Assembly: GCF_001638985.1 (NCBI RefSeq)
Contig: NW_017265136.1
Location: forward strand, 2,772,150 to 2,836,149
DNA: 64,000 nt
Reading direction: 5' to 3'
From: Phycomyces blakesleeanus NRRL 1555(-)
Taxonomy: Eukaryota; Mucoromycota; Mucoromycetes; Mucorales; Phycomycetaceae
In this document: positions 34,296 to 47,515 of the stretch, piece after piece
Layout of the letters: each line of letters opens with the position of its first letter
Position numbering within the stretch: position 1 is the first letter of the stretch
Notes under the pieces: model-generated
Database searches by the model: none
Seen by the model: the letters and a program-made list of their open reading frames with translations, nothing else
Told to the model about the DNA's origin: nothing
Program-made: the position numbers and the translations under genes

Positions 34296-35709
34296 GGTTT
34301 ATTTATTATAGTATAGTAATGTTTTTTTTTTATGCTTTTTTCTTTTCTTTTGGAAAGTAAAAATTTAATGGTAGCTTATTATGCAACAGCCAATATATCA
34401 GTTAAAAAATAAAATAAAATAAAAATAAAATAAAAAGAAGCACACAAATACGCAAACACGCTCTGCAAGAGAAACAACACCAGTTTAACACTCCGAAAGT
34501 TGATAAGATTGGTAAAGAGGACCTTGGGGATAAAGTACGTTGACAGGTAAACTTGCACTACACAAATACAAAACCAGTCACAACCATGTATGCTACTTGT
34601 ACTATTGGGTGGAGAAACATTGATGCGTTTACTTTGAGAAAGTTAAAAAAGCCAGGAGAAATAAAAATTAAAAAATTAAAAAAAAAAAAAATAGGTGGTG
34701 GGTTGAAATCTGTAAAGTTTGTAACAATTCTTGTATTGAAGGTCAGTAAGAATATTTACTAAAGAAATAGTGTAAACAATTTGATATGTAAAATCGCTTT
34801 TAAGATTATCCTTCATAATCTACTAAATCATATATATATATATACATTTGTTTGTTTTACTTGTTCCTTACTATTACTCTTATACAAAAACCTATTATTC
34901 GCTAGGCTTATTATTCTCTATATCAAAAAATATAAGAAATAGCCATATAAACAATTGATCCTCCCCTAGTGGTCTATAGATAATATTAACTTGTTTAAGA
35001 GAAGGCGTTCTCAAGACAAAAGATGTGCACTTGAGATCGTTAGCTTGAACCAAATAATATATTTATATAAAATGTGAGAATAGAGAGAAAGAAATGTTAA
35101 TATGGCGTGATATTGCGTATACCTTTCACAGCAGAAAAAAAAAACAACAATTGAAACACAAAATCCATCAAACGTTATGTCAAATACACCCACAAGCATT
35201 ATATGAAAAAAACCGTGTTTTGGTTCTTCTTCTTTAGCTCAATTGACCTCTTTTCTTCTAATTACTACGAATGTGTCTGTAATAATTATTTTTCAAAAGT
35301 GATAACCTTTTTATGATAATCATATCTACCACGTACTAAAAGGTGTCTTTAAATAAACACACATTGATTGATTGACGCCTATCGTCTATCTCTTTCAACC
35401 AAACAAAAGAAAACAAAATTTCACTTCACTTCTTTTCCTCAGTCATTTTTTTATGCCATTTGATACATGATTTATTTTTTGTATTTTAGATAGACCTAAC
35501 AAAAAAAAAATAGCACAAAAACTCAAAAAATATAAAGCATTGCGGTTCTTTTTCTTTTTTCAAACATGTAAAAATCTGCGAAAAGATTCCTTCATATCTT
35601 TTCCTTCTTCTTTTTTTTTAAAAAAAGGAAGAAATAATAATAAAAGAAAACAATTCCAACAAACAATCAAGATGTTCCCATGTTTCACTTTAAAAATAAA
35701 TGAATTTTT
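34296..35709. other. Intergenic
   Basis: AT-rich with A-runs, an AAAT repeat at 34408-34432 and a TA run near 34832-34844. No gene recognised. Confidence 0.5.
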
Positions 35710-36532
35710 TTAAAGCTTCTGGACCTTAAGACCATCCTTGAAGAAGGTGAAGTAAGGGGTGACACCATCCTCGCGGTAGTTCAAAAGAGCGACCATACCA
35801 TCGGGGTTCATGCTCTCACCGACGTAGAACTCGTAGTCCTTGAAGTTGGCAACGATACCCTTGACGAAGGCAAGAATCTTCTTCTCGAAAACGGGGATAC
35901 GCTCGGGGTTGGTCTCGGCAAGGTGGGCCTTGATGGCCTTCATATAACCCTTGAGGTAGGTCATGTAGGACTTCTTGTCGAAGGAGGTCTCGGTGAGACG
36001 GTTGTTGTAGATAACGTTGTTGACGGTCTTGACACCATCCTCAGCCTCATCCTCAGCACCATCCTCAGCAGAGGGGTTGGCACCAATATCGACATCAGCA
36101 CCCTCCTTGATCTGGATCATCTTGCAGTCGACTTCGTAAGCAATGTCATCGATCTCCTTGATCTCCTATTAACATCAAGTATCATATAAAAGACAGAGCG
36201 GATTAGAAAGTGTACAAAAAAAAAGCAAAATTCATAATGAAATACAATGAATTGTAATCTAGAGTTGGTTGATGCATATTTGCATATATATATTATGAAA
36301 TAATAGTAAAAGTAATAATAAAAAGAGAAAGGGTTAACATACGTAGACATCAGAGAACATCTCATCGCCTGCATAATAGTATAGTAAATATTATTATGGT
36401 GTGGTGGATCGATTTTGGTAGAAATATATAGGTATATACAAAAGTAAGGATTTCTTGATGAGTTTTTGGGCAAAATGTGTATCTCGTTTTCATCCATTGC
36501 TTACCGGTAATGATATCAGTGTACAAAAGCAT
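35710..36532 (-). CDS. Translationally controlled tumour protein (TCTP)
   Basis: Three exons (minus): 36505-36532, 36343-36368 and 35710-36165; 169 aa, the usual TCTP length. MLLYTDIITGDEMFSDVYEI is the classic N-terminus and is built from the three exons. Next come EVDCKMIQIKEGADVDIGAN, the acidic flexible loop (SAEDGAEDEAEDG), the TCTP signature region LTETSFDKKSYMTYLKGYMK, and the C-terminal FKDYEFYVGESMNPDGMVAL and TPYFTFFKDGLKVQKL. Small cytoplasmic protein linked to translation elongation (eEF1A/eEF1B), growth and stress. The exon 3 sequence uses GC-ending codons (GTC, CTC, AAG) much more than its neighbours, indicating high expression. Confidence 0.97.
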
Positions 36533-39325
36533 GGTTGATAGTTAATGGATGGATTGATCGATTGTGCAGATGGCTTCCAAGAGAAAGAGAAAGACACTGC
36601 CCGGAATCCTGAGTTTTTTACCTCTGATGGCGGTCATTCAATTCTCGATGTCATCAAACTTGTATCATGAATTTGAGTTTCTTGGTTTGATAAAGTCGGG
36701 CGTTTGTGCTATGGTTAAGAAAGAAAAAAAAGACAAAACCTATTTGTATTTATATATATATATATCTGTTCTTCTTCTATTACTTTTTTTTTAGTTTCTT
36801 TCTTGCCCTAGTCTGAGTGCTTATAGTAAACCAGGGAAATTCTATACAATTTGATTCTCTCATAAAATATAAAAATGTAAAATATAAATGCTTTGTGCGG
36901 GGTGCATAAATAAAGGGTCTTTTTTTTTTCTTGTGATAAATTAATGCGTGTGGCTTGATCTGTGTATATATATTATATTTTAGAAAAAATCAATGCATTT
37001 AAACGCTTTATCATATATATATCATCCGTTCTTTTAAAGAAATCTATCAATATAGCCAAAGATCAAGTACATATGTATATTCATACATATAAAAGCTATT
37101 CTGTAACCCACCAATCCCGCTAATTCAATCTACCCACATGCAACCTTTATCCCACTTTTTTTTTGGTGTACTTTTCAGGTCCGGGATTATCAAGCCACTA
37201 TGAAGTCTATAATGTCCATCGCTTGACCAAGTCAACATCAAATCTATCTGTCTACACACAATATTTCAAGTCAAGGCCAAGATAATATTTTATTGATACA
37301 CTATACGATGGATATTTATGTGTGTTTGTGTGTGTATGTAGATAATGATAATGATAAATTAGTCATATACATATTTGTAAACTCTTTTCTTTTTAAAGAA
37401 AACAAAACAAGTAATTAGATCACTGTTATAGCTAGACACTATAATACACGCTTTAAAATATTGACTATTGTGTACGATCTAAACAAGTTAAAATTTTCTG
37501 CTTTTATTATATGAATTACATGTGTGAATTGTGTGCGCCACACTTTACTTGTGACTCAACAAATGACAAGAAACCTTGGCCATGTGGATACACCTAAACA
37601 ATACAAGCATTATATATATATATATATATAAGTATGATACTATTTTGCTTATTCTTTTAAAAACAAAAATGGCTAATGTATTTGGAGCATGTTCTTTATT
37701 TTATTTTTATTTTTTTAAAAAAAAAATAAAGAGTGAAAAGGGAAATGTAAAGTTAAATTTCTTTGATTAATTTGGTGTAATAATGTCTTGGTTTCCTGGT
37801 TTCCTTTTCTTTGTATTCGGTATCTTTCGGCTCAGAATTATCGGATCTTGCACAGCTAACAACGAGAATAAAGAGAGATAAAGATAAAAGGCCGGCAGTT
37901 TTTTTTCTGGAAAGAGTAAAATCCTACAGCGGGTAACCCGGGCGCACTGAAAAGCACACGCTTGATGTAGTGTGGGCTAGATCCTCTTCATTAATTATCT
38001 AATTAACCAAAGAGGACGGTTGTGACTGGGCCTGGAGCTTGATATCTCTATTACTTTCTTGCTTTTCTGTATACATGATTTCTTTGATAAATGAAAGGCT
38101 TTATGACGCTTATTTTAAAATATATATATATGCATTTGATGATATCATACACAATATACTTTACAAAAGAAAATAAGAAATGAATGCTTGACTTGCTTTT
38201 AATGGCACTAAATTACCGTAATGATAATGTCTTTGTTTTATTTATATGATTCTGTCGTTTTGGATTATTCAAAGATTAATGGTTGGCGTAGTTTTTTGAC
38301 GTGCCAACATAGTAGTAATAGTGATAGTAATCAGGAATTATTATTATTGGGGTAAATATTTAATTTTGATTATTAACAAATAAAGGTTCAAGAAATATCT
38401 TGTTAACAATATAGGTATATATTAGCTACTTTGTACTGCTTTAATATAACCCTTTTCTTTAACTAGATAGTTTATATATTGATCCAAATAGTGGTATTAC
38501 CAAAAAAAAAACTTTTTTTTTCTTATTGGCATGTGTCTATGATGCCATGGAAACAAATATATGCATATGCATACGCAAACACAAACTCACACTCGCACAC
38601 ACATACACAGGTCTATTTATATATATATATATATCTTATAGGCAACAATTAGGTTCGCTAGTAAGCCGATTGACCGATACTTTCTTTTTTATTTAAAAAA
38701 AAAACCCATATCCTTGGTATTCTTATAGTGTTACTTGGTCTGTAAGAGACAGAAATATATGATCTCTAATTGAGAATAAAAAGGGAACCAATGTAGTACT
38801 AGGTTTTTAAGAGAACAATGGAAAATACACGTGTGAATCATAGATATCTATAGCCTGCACATGTCTTCCACCTAAATTCACATCCAAAAAAGAGAAAGAA
38901 AAAGACCTTAGAGTTTTTTTTTTCTCTTTTGGTTGTTGCAAACCAATAATAGTCAATCGATAACCGATAATAGATGATAAAAAAATATTTGCATGTATTT
39001 TGTATATTGTGTAAATAGATAAGTTATATGTATATGTATATATGTAGGTGGTTAAAATGACAGTTTAATAAATAGATAAAAAAATAAATGTATATATACG
39101 TAAAGAAGGGAAAAGGTGATTTCATTAGATGAATAGAGCTCAATTTGTGGTTGAGGTTCGATGTTAGGTAGGTGTTAGGTGTTAAGATGGCAGAATATAA
39201 ATAAGGAAATGTTGTGTTTGTTTGATTGTTTCATTTTTTTTTAGTTTTTTGTTGTTGTTGTTGTTGCTGCTGGTTGGTGGTAAAGAAGACTATTTATATA
39301 GAGGAATGAGGCTGAAAAAAGGATT
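36533..39325. other. Gene-poor intergenic, 2.8 kb
   Basis: No gene supported. Contains AT-rich strips, TA runs (37611-37630, 38617-38633), and one locally GC-rich spot at 37925-38040 starting CTACAGCGGGTAACCCGGGC that resembles a transposon terminus. A CA-rich repeat lies at 38576-38609. Confidence 0.5.
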
Positions 39326-40736
39326 TCATCTGGTGTCTTGAGAATTGGGTGCCATCGACGGGTTGGTGGTATTGTTGTTGTTATTTGTAGCTGTAGTTGT
39401 CGTGGTTGTTGTGGAAACGGCAGCAGGAAGAAACTGGATAGGTGCAGGAAGAGGTCCGATAGGAGCTTTTGATTTCTCATTTCCTACCCGTTGCCAATGA
39501 TAAAGCTGATGTGTGGGAGATGGTGGGCAAGTGGTCTTGTTGGGATAGCTCAAAAGACTGCGTGGGATAGGGAAAATTCCGGTCATACGCTTGGCAACCC
39601 AGAAGATGATATTGAGCGGCAATAACACAAGGCTGACAAAAATACCGTGCGAAGAACGCTGGTCTTGTTCGATCCGATAACAGATAAAGTCATCAAACTC
39701 ACGCACTTTGGAGTTTATTGACTCGAAGCATTCTTCGGACCACTGTCGCATAGCAGATTCTTTTCTTTCGAAGCGTCGGATTGATTTGGCCAGCTGGTGG
39801 ATAGTAGGATTTATTTCCTTGGTAACCTTACAAACCAAAACCAAAAAAAAAGTTATTATTATTTTGTTGTTATGGTTATTGATCATTGATTGATTTGGTA
39901 AGAAATAAGATTCTATATGTTTTTATATACGTATATAGATCTTTTTTATTTTTGTTTTACCTGGCCTAAATCTTTTTTGGTAACAAAGGCTCGTCTCAGC
40001 CCAAAGAGCTCTTCTTCCATCAAATTGAGTTTCTTTTGGAGAGCATCAACATGGCTTTCGGTAACTTGGATTTCGCTCTGCAGATAGACAGTGCGTTCCT
40101 TGAGAAGGTTCATGACGTGAGAAAGTGGCTTTATGGAGGCAGCAAGGACGAATACGGCAACATTAAAGGAGTTGATGTATCGCTCGTAGTGGTGCAAGAA
40201 GTAGCGGCTGTACTGTAGTGTGTAGCCGGCAATAGCAGGTGAAACAAGCACCCAGATCAGTCCGAGAAGCTCATGACGGTGAAGCTCATCGGCAATAGCA
40301 GCTCTTCGTTCTGCTTCTGCGGGATTTGGGGAGCTGTGAACTGCATTTTCGTGAATCATACGACGTGATCTTGCTCCTTCATAATAACTCCAGGGGACTA
40401 ATCATTTATTTGATTTAATATACATAAAATATATACATATATTTCTAGAAGGTTACCTGTTACCCATGAATAAACATAGTAGAGTATCAAAAGGATCATA
40501 ATAAAATCACTCCAGATCTCGGCAGTACCTCCAAGAAAGGCTCCAAGGGCAGGTGCAATGGCCAGTAAGATTGGCCAAGAAACACCCACTGGGAACTTTG
40601 GAGGACCTGGAGATGGTTCTGGTTGTTTGGATAAGGGAATGTGTCGATTGGGAGAGTGTCGGTATGGTCGACGTGAGGGTGGTGGCGGCATAAACCGATG
40701 CATGGAAGCATCGGCTTCATTTTCTGACAGACTCAT
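39326..40736 (-). CDS. Conserved fungal-type membrane protein, function unknown
   Basis: Three exons (minus): 40457-40736, 39961-40397 and 39326-39826; 405 aa with clean phases. The N-terminus is Pro/Arg/His-rich (about 50 residues), followed by two hydrophobic helices (VSWPILLAIAPALGAFLGGT and FIMILLILYYVYSWV), then the motif VPWSYYEGARSRRM. Two further hydrophobic segments (LLGLIWVLVSPAIAGYTL and FNVAVFVLAASIKPL), a coiled coil (about 180-240), and a final hydrophobic segment GIFVSLVLLPLNIIFWVAKR. The tail is Thr/Asn-rich. The pattern resembles uncharacterised membrane proteins of other fungi; I do not recognise a function. Confidence 0.8.
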
Positions 40737-41024
40737 AATAATTAAAGAAGTTAAAGAAGAAGTAAAGTAAAGGAAGGTGAAACGATTAAACGGGTAGAAA
40801 AGAAATAAAGAAAAGAAGAAATAATAGTGGTGTGTAAAGTAAAGTTATATCTTATTTTGTCAGCTGAAGATTACACAGTCAAGAACAAGACTAAAATTTC
40901 TTCATTTTTATCCTTTTATTTTATTTTACTTTAGTATATAATATATATATATATATACTGTTTTTGCATGGGAAATTAATTGTAATATAAAAATATATAT
41001 TATATGTATAGAATTAAATAATTA

Positions 41025-41250
41025 ATTAATTAACCAAATATAAGCTATAAATTTCCCTCCTCTCCCTCTCCCTCTCCATTTCTTCCTTTGATCTGTGCGT
41101 CATTTGGGCCTAATTCAGGACTTGTAACCATCTAATTGATACGGTAATCCAATCAACAGAATAAGTGTTTCAAATAATAATAATGCAATAAAGTAAACTG
41201 CATTTGTATGTATATTATGTATAACAGCATGAACAAAAGGTCACAGCAAT
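41025..41250 (+). repeat. Diverged direct repeat, copy 1
   Basis: Shares an ordered series of blocks with copy 2 two kilobases downstream: TTAATTAACCAAA, a pyrimidine strip, TTTGATCTGTGCGTCATTTG, AATTCAGGACTTGTA, TAATCCAAT, GTGTTTCAAA and AGCATGAACAAAAGGTCACA. No open frame is conserved between the copies, so a regulatory or RNA function, or an old non-autonomous repeat, is more likely than coding. Confidence 0.75.
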
Positions 41251-42883
41251 CAAGTCAGTCTCACAATAACTTGGATTTTTGTTTTGTTTTGTTTGATCCA
41301 CCGATTGAGATCGATTAATTACTTGATTGTTGTGCTCAAAGAAAAATATTCTGTCTGCCACATGTATTTTGAATAATATTTTCTCCTAATATTTCATTAG
41401 TCTTGACTTTAGACCATAGCAATTCAACAAAAACTATATATATATATAATAATGATATTAGAATTTAATGAGTAATGTGACAAGTAGGCATTGCTTTTAT
41501 ATTTATATGATATTCATTCAATTAGCCTTTTCCCTTCTTTTTGGAACATCAGTTATTTGTGGATTTGTAGCGTTGTCCACACAATATTTATACAAAGTAT
41601 GAGATCATTTAATACCATTTTTCGCAAATGACACCAATTAATGGTAACATGGTTGTCTCCATCTTTTTTTCTTCTCTTTGAGCAATTACTGCTTTACCAG
41701 ATAATCCCTCTCTTTTGGATCTACCAAAAAACAAACAAAAAAGACCTCCTTCATAAATGAAATAACAATAAAAATAATAAAAAGGCATAGTCTTTATCTC
41801 TATTTTTGTTTTCATTCGATAATCTTATGGGTACGAACATTACAAAATAAAAGGCTTCAAAAAGCACATGATATATATGTTGCTTTTATCCTAAAGAGTA
41901 ACCCAGATATTCGGTGCGATCAGATTGCATCGTTTTATCCCAATTTACTCATTACTTATTACCAAACCAAACCAAACCAAACATTCCTCATCCTTAACCC
42001 CCCTGTAAGTATTTTTTTTCCACAATTTTGAGCTATTTAGATAGCTCCAATGATCCCACCCTATATCTTGTTAGCAAGATTAGCAAGTTCTTTTCACTTT
42101 TCCAAATAGATAGAATTAATATTATTTGTTCGAGTCCGTTTTCTTTTTTATATTTATTGGTTTTGGGTAGACTTTCATTTGTCATTGACCGAAAGAGCAA
42201 AAGAAAAGAACTCTGGACTAGTGTTGAAGGGCCAGGAGCCCTCCTCTCTTACTATCTCTCTCTTTCTCCTTTTCCTACTCTAGAAACAACTACAAATCAA
42301 GACATATTATTTGCAAAACAAAGGCTGGCTATTTCTCATGGCTATCATTCTTTCTCCCTGATAACTCTAATCATTCCATTGGTACTAGCTACTTTAGAAA
42401 ATATGAATTCATTTGATCCACCGGTTAATTTATACTGTCCTGGCTCCTTCCAGTAATTCACGTTATCCAGGTACCATCTAACCCTGCTTTCCTTATATAT
42501 ACATCTGTATGTATGTGTGTGCGTGCGTGTGTGTGTGTGTTTTTTTTTTTAACATTTATTAATCTCTAATGTTGAAATTGGGATTGACACAAATGCATTC
42601 GCAATAAAAATGACGACATTACAACAACTTGAGGTTGTTTGTTTTTTAAATCTAAATATTTATATATCGGCTAAAGAAATCTTTTCTCAGGTTAGAATAT
42701 GTATTCCTCAATAACCTTTGAATCAATCGTTTAATGAATGCCTCCAGCTCTTGTCTTTTAAAGGTTATACGTTGTAGTTAATACGTGAACTCTCTTTTCT
42801 CTCTCTATTTAAATAAAAGTGTCGTGTAAGTTTAAGAGAGCGAAAGAGAGGGATAGAGAGAGAAAGGTTCAAAGAAGTATGTC

Positions 42884-42914
<31 letters not shown>

Positions 42915-43014
42915 AAATAAGAAAGAGAGAGAGAGAGAATAATTTAGGAAATTTCGAGTCTATCTGATTACATATTATTATAAAATTTGGCTGTACAATT
43001 AAAAATCATTAGTA

Positions 43015-43244
43015 GGTTAATTAACCAAAATATACTACATCTTCTTTTCTCACTCTTCACTATTTAAGTACATATTCTCTTTGATCAGTGTGTCATTTGA
43101 ACCTAAAATTCAGCACTTGTAGAACAGTTTAAATTGGCACAATAATCCAATTAATTAATTATACAAAATATAGAATAATTGTTTCAAAATAAAAAATAAT
43201 AATAATTAAGATAAATTTATATAGCATGAACAAAAGGTCACAAT
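43015..43244 (+). repeat. Diverged direct repeat, copy 2
   Basis: Second copy of the segment at 41025-41250, in the same orientation: GTTAATTAACCAAA, TTTGATCAGTGTGTCATTTG, AATTCAGCACTTGTA, ATAATCCAAT, TTGTTTCAAA and AGCATGAACAAAAGGTCACA, with similar spacing. Roughly 70% similar by eye. It lies about 0.8 kb upstream of the DENND6 start. Confidence 0.75.
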
Positions 43245-44039
43245 CGAAACAGATTTCATGATATAGTGTTATTATTTTTAAACCATTTTTCTTTTGTACA
43301 TACAAATGGGTGACGCATTCAAGATTATATTATATATATATATATATATATAAACATTCAACAATACGACAACAATGATAATTATGATAATAATAAAGGG
43401 TAATGTAGTCATGGCAACAAATTATAATTTTATAAAAATTTTAAAAAAAAAGACAATTGTGACTTTGAGCCACTACTACAAAACAGTGTTCTTTTGTCAT
43501 TAATATTTTGAACCAATAAGACAAGAAGTGTAGAACAGTAACACCAAGAGGTTCTGCCTTTCTTTTCCCTTTTTTCCTTTTTTTTTTCCTTTACCAGAAT
43601 TGCATTAAAAGTCCGTATTTTTTATCTATTTATTATTTTGTATTTTTTATATTATATTTTTTACGCACCAGTGTATGCTTTTGAAATCCAACCAAAAAAA
43701 GTAAAGGATTGGTTTAGGCAATTAAGTCCAACTCTCGACTTCTTTTCAACCATCTTTCTTCCTCTGTCTTTTCCTCTCTCATTTCTTACAACTTAATAAT
43801 TATTATATTTTAATACTCTCGCCTCTCCCTTTACCTCTCCCTCTATTTCAATTTTTATTTATATACTTATACTTATAACTCTACTGCTACTGCTACTGCT
43901 ACTGCTACATCTATTTCTTCTAACTCTACCTCCCTCCTTTTATATATATATATATATATTTCTTAACCTCTTTAATATTCCCTCGATACACAAATAAAAG
44001 CCCAAGTCTTTTATTTTAATCGGTCTTTTGTTCTGCCTT

Positions 44040-44670
44040 ATGGAATCCGATCTCTCTCTCGTTAAACCATCCTCTCCTCGCCTCATCCCTCATGCCAACC
44101 ACAGTCGCTACTTAAACTACGGTGTTAGCCACGGAATAATGAGCCACGGTGGTATAGGTAGTGGTATAGGTAGCCATAGTAGCAACGGAAGCCATGGTTC
44201 ACCTCAGTCAATCAAAGACTTTGGCGGTCGTTCTCCACGTCCGCCATTCGGACGCATGCCATCCCACACGAATGCTGGATTCCAAGAAGCCGACATTAGC
44301 GATTCCCCTGCAGATCTCTCTTTACGCAAACAAGCTTCAACCTCCTCTTTACAGTTTAACCACCACCCGGGCTATTGCAACTCTCAGCCTGATCTGCTCA
44401 ACAAGAACCCTATATCACCAGCTCTTTCTTTTTCGATCCCGTCTCCTCCTCTTCCTATCACTTCGGCGACTTCTCTTCTGCCACCACCACCACCTCTTCT
44501 TCTTGTCCATGATCTAGATATCACCGAGAACCAAGACGATACAAAAATGCTCCAATTAGAACCCGACGATCTGGCTCGGTTTCGCAAATGGGTTATTGGT
44601 TTTTGTGTTGTAAATTTTGATCTCGAGATCGGACAAGGTAATTTTAGCGTATATTTGTACATTATGTATA

Positions 44671-44704
<34 letters not shown>

Positions 44705-47515
44705 TTAATTGATCTGTTTTTATTCTTATTTTTCTTAATAGCACTAGACTATGTTTATCCACCTATGGAACTATCTCCTGATGAAGAGAAGAACATGTAT
44801 GTTAAAGGATCAAATACTTATAAAGTGTGTTGGTATATTAACTTTAATTTTTTGATTTGATTTGATTTGATTTGATTTGGTTTTTTTTTTGTAATTAGAT
44901 GTTTTTCTGCATTTCCAGATTCAAACGTGTTTGAAGTCGGGGATCAAGTATACAGTGTTCGAGTACGAGCAAGCAATTCAGGATTTGCAGTATCTGGTAA
45001 AAACAAACACACACACAAAAGAGAGAGAGAGAGAGAGAGATCTACACAATAAGATTACTATTTATTCAAGTAAAGTTGTTCTGTAAACTGATTCAATTTT
45101 TGTACTATTGTTGTTTGTTCTTGTTTCTTTCTTTCTTTCTTTCCCTAGGCCCGACCACAAACGCCGGGTTTCTCTATGGATATGTGTTTTTTCGTCAAAA
45201 GAAAGACCCTTCGATTCGCCGTGGATATTTTCAAGTAAGAATAATTATAAATGCATACGCATCTACATATGCATGTGCATACGTGTTTATTCTTATGCTT
45301 ATGTTTATGTTTATGTCTATCAATTTTTTGTACATGTTAGAAATCTATCGTTCTTCTTTCTCAGCATCCCTGGACCGGTCTATTTTCCCGCTTGATCGGC
45401 ATCCTCGGACCAGCCTATTTTGAGTCAGGACAGCCCATGCTCGAAGCAGCATGCATGAACATTGCTAATTGGTAAGATACAAATAGAGATATGATATATA
45501 GTGTGTGTATATGGACCTTGTTATTAATCATTTTTATTTTATTTTAAAATATATAATATAAATATAAAGGCTTTCACCTGTCGAAGGCCAAGTATTTGAT
45601 CTGCCATTCCTTGGTAATCTGCTTCAAGTAGAATTACACCAACCATTTAAACCACAGCTATTGGAAACAACTCCATTTGATATGAATAAACTGCAGCCTG
45701 ACCTGCAGGTAATATATAAGATGAATTGAAAAGTGGATAGAGCTGTTGTAACTGACTTTAATTTGTTCAAATATGTGTGTGTGTATAGATTATGGCTTCT
45801 TTACCTATACGAGGCCTTTACAACCATTTCAAAGACATTCTTCCTGATCTGTGGTTATTGTGGGAATTGATGTTATTAGCCGAACCCCTGGTCGTATTTG
45901 CACCGGATCCAACTGTCTGCAGTGAAGCAGTCGTTTCTCTTGTCGACTTGATTAATCCTGTAAGTTATATAATAATTTATAATTACACATTACACATTAC
46001 AAATTATAAATTATAAAAATGATAAACGACAATAATTCGTCATTCAATCCGATTCAATCTATGTCTTCCAACCGTTTCAATCATTTATTACACGTGTTTT
46101 TTTTTCTGGGTGACTAACTATTATTTTAAACAATACAATAGATACCATATTGTGGAGATTATCGACCATATTTTACAATCCAAGACACAGATTTCAAATA
46201 CTTTATTACTAAGAATAAGGTAAAAAGAAGTTCAAATATATATATATAAAAGATAAAAAGAAATGATTGGCTAACAAATAAGCTTTTTTTTGTTCGTTTC
46301 TAGCCAGCCTCTAATTTGATTCTGGGAGTAACCAATCCATATTTTCATACAGCTATTGAGCACTGGCCTCACATTGTTCGAGTGGGACGCCAACAGTTAC
46401 GGTGAGTTTCCCAGAAAAAAAAAAGAGAGGAATATCGAGTTAATTATTACAATTATCATTAAAATATAAAAGAAGAAGAAAAAAAAGAAACTAATCGCGG
46501 AAAGGGGGGGATTTGGCGGATATTAGAAAACCAGATGGAACACCAATGACAGCACACAATAGTCCTCTCAATTCATCTAGAAAAGCCAAACCTGGCCTGT
46601 CATCCAAACCAAACACCACATTCGATTTTGTACAGGTAAATATATACATATATGGTTTATTATTATTATCGTTGTTATGTATGAACCACAGGATTTTATT
46701 CCTTGTGTCTCGATACTTTATGTCCAATTATTTATTTATTCGTTGTATTATTAATATTATCGTAACCACAACAAAAAATAGGGTGTCACTTCGAAACGAA
46801 AGGCAGTAATTGCCAAAGACCGCGATTTATTGAGAATGTTTGCAGAAGCAGAGCTACGGCAATATCCTCCAGGTAAGGTTACAAATCATAGTAATAAGAA
46901 AAGGAAGAGGAAGAAAAGAAAAGAAAAGAAAAGAAAAGCAAAAAAGAAAAAAAAAATGCTCTAAAAATAAGAAAGTTATACAAAGATGTTCTGAGTTCAC
47001 ACATGTTCCATAGATTGGGTGCTCAATAATATGTTGCGGCGACATTTTGTCGATCTGACGGAGAAGTTTCTCGTCCCACTCAACCGCTATTTTAGTACAC
47101 TGATTCCTGTTGCTAGGCAAGTCTTTTTCTATTGTAATTTAATTTAATTTGATGTATAGTTTATTTATAAAGATATAGATACATAGACATGATTTGTAAC
47201 TATGGGAACTATATAAATAACGATAATAATCGGGTTAAAATAACATCATCCTTTAGTCCCATGACGACTGAAGTAAGGCCTGCTCCACGTCTCAAGCCTT
47301 TCCAGACAGACCAGTTCATGAAGTCATTAAAAGAACATGGTCCTCAACTACCTTTTAAATCGACCTTCAAAACCCGCACTTCGACAACCGATCCTACCAA
47401 AGAACTCTATAGCCAATTCCTAAAGTGTGGCAATTTTGCAACCTGGTTACAGCACCGGACAACCGAGGCTCAGGTTGAGATCAACAAGCAATACTCCCCT
47501 TCATTTTGTTCATAG
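44040..47515 (+). CDS. DENN-domain protein, DENND6 (FAM116) homologue
   Basis: Rab guanine-nucleotide-exchange factor family; human DENND6A acts on Rab14 in endocytic recycling. Thirteen exons: 44040-44637, 44742-44796, 44899-44996, 45149-45234, 45341-45471, 45570-45708, 45789-45959, 46142-46219, 46304-46401, 46527-46635, 46782-46872, 47014-47116 and 47257-47515; 671 aa, all in phase. After a Gly/Ser/His- and Pro-rich N-terminus (about 180 aa): [136 protein letters not shown], all family hallmarks. Intron 12 uses a GC donor (AG/GCAAGT). ATG at 44040 is the first. Confidence 0.95.

Larger units (their letters stand above)
40737..44039. other. Gene-poor intergenic, 3.3 kb, with a duplicated non-coding segment
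   Basis: Holds two diverged copies of a 225-230-base segment (separate entries), a GT/T tract at 42514-42550, GA and GT runs at 42835-42940 and pyrimidine strips near 43750-43850 that may belong to the DENND6 promoter. A 142-codon open frame at 42028-42456 has no protein-family look. Confidence 0.5.

Noticed and set aside
36564..36794. 76-codon plus-strand frame just upstream of TCTP
   Set aside because: It lies in the TCTP promoter and leader area, ends in a microsatellite and has no family resemblance.
42028..42456. 142-codon open frame between the two direct-repeat copies
   Set aside because: AT-rich composition, no domain, no matching start context, and no resemblance to a protein; likely chance.
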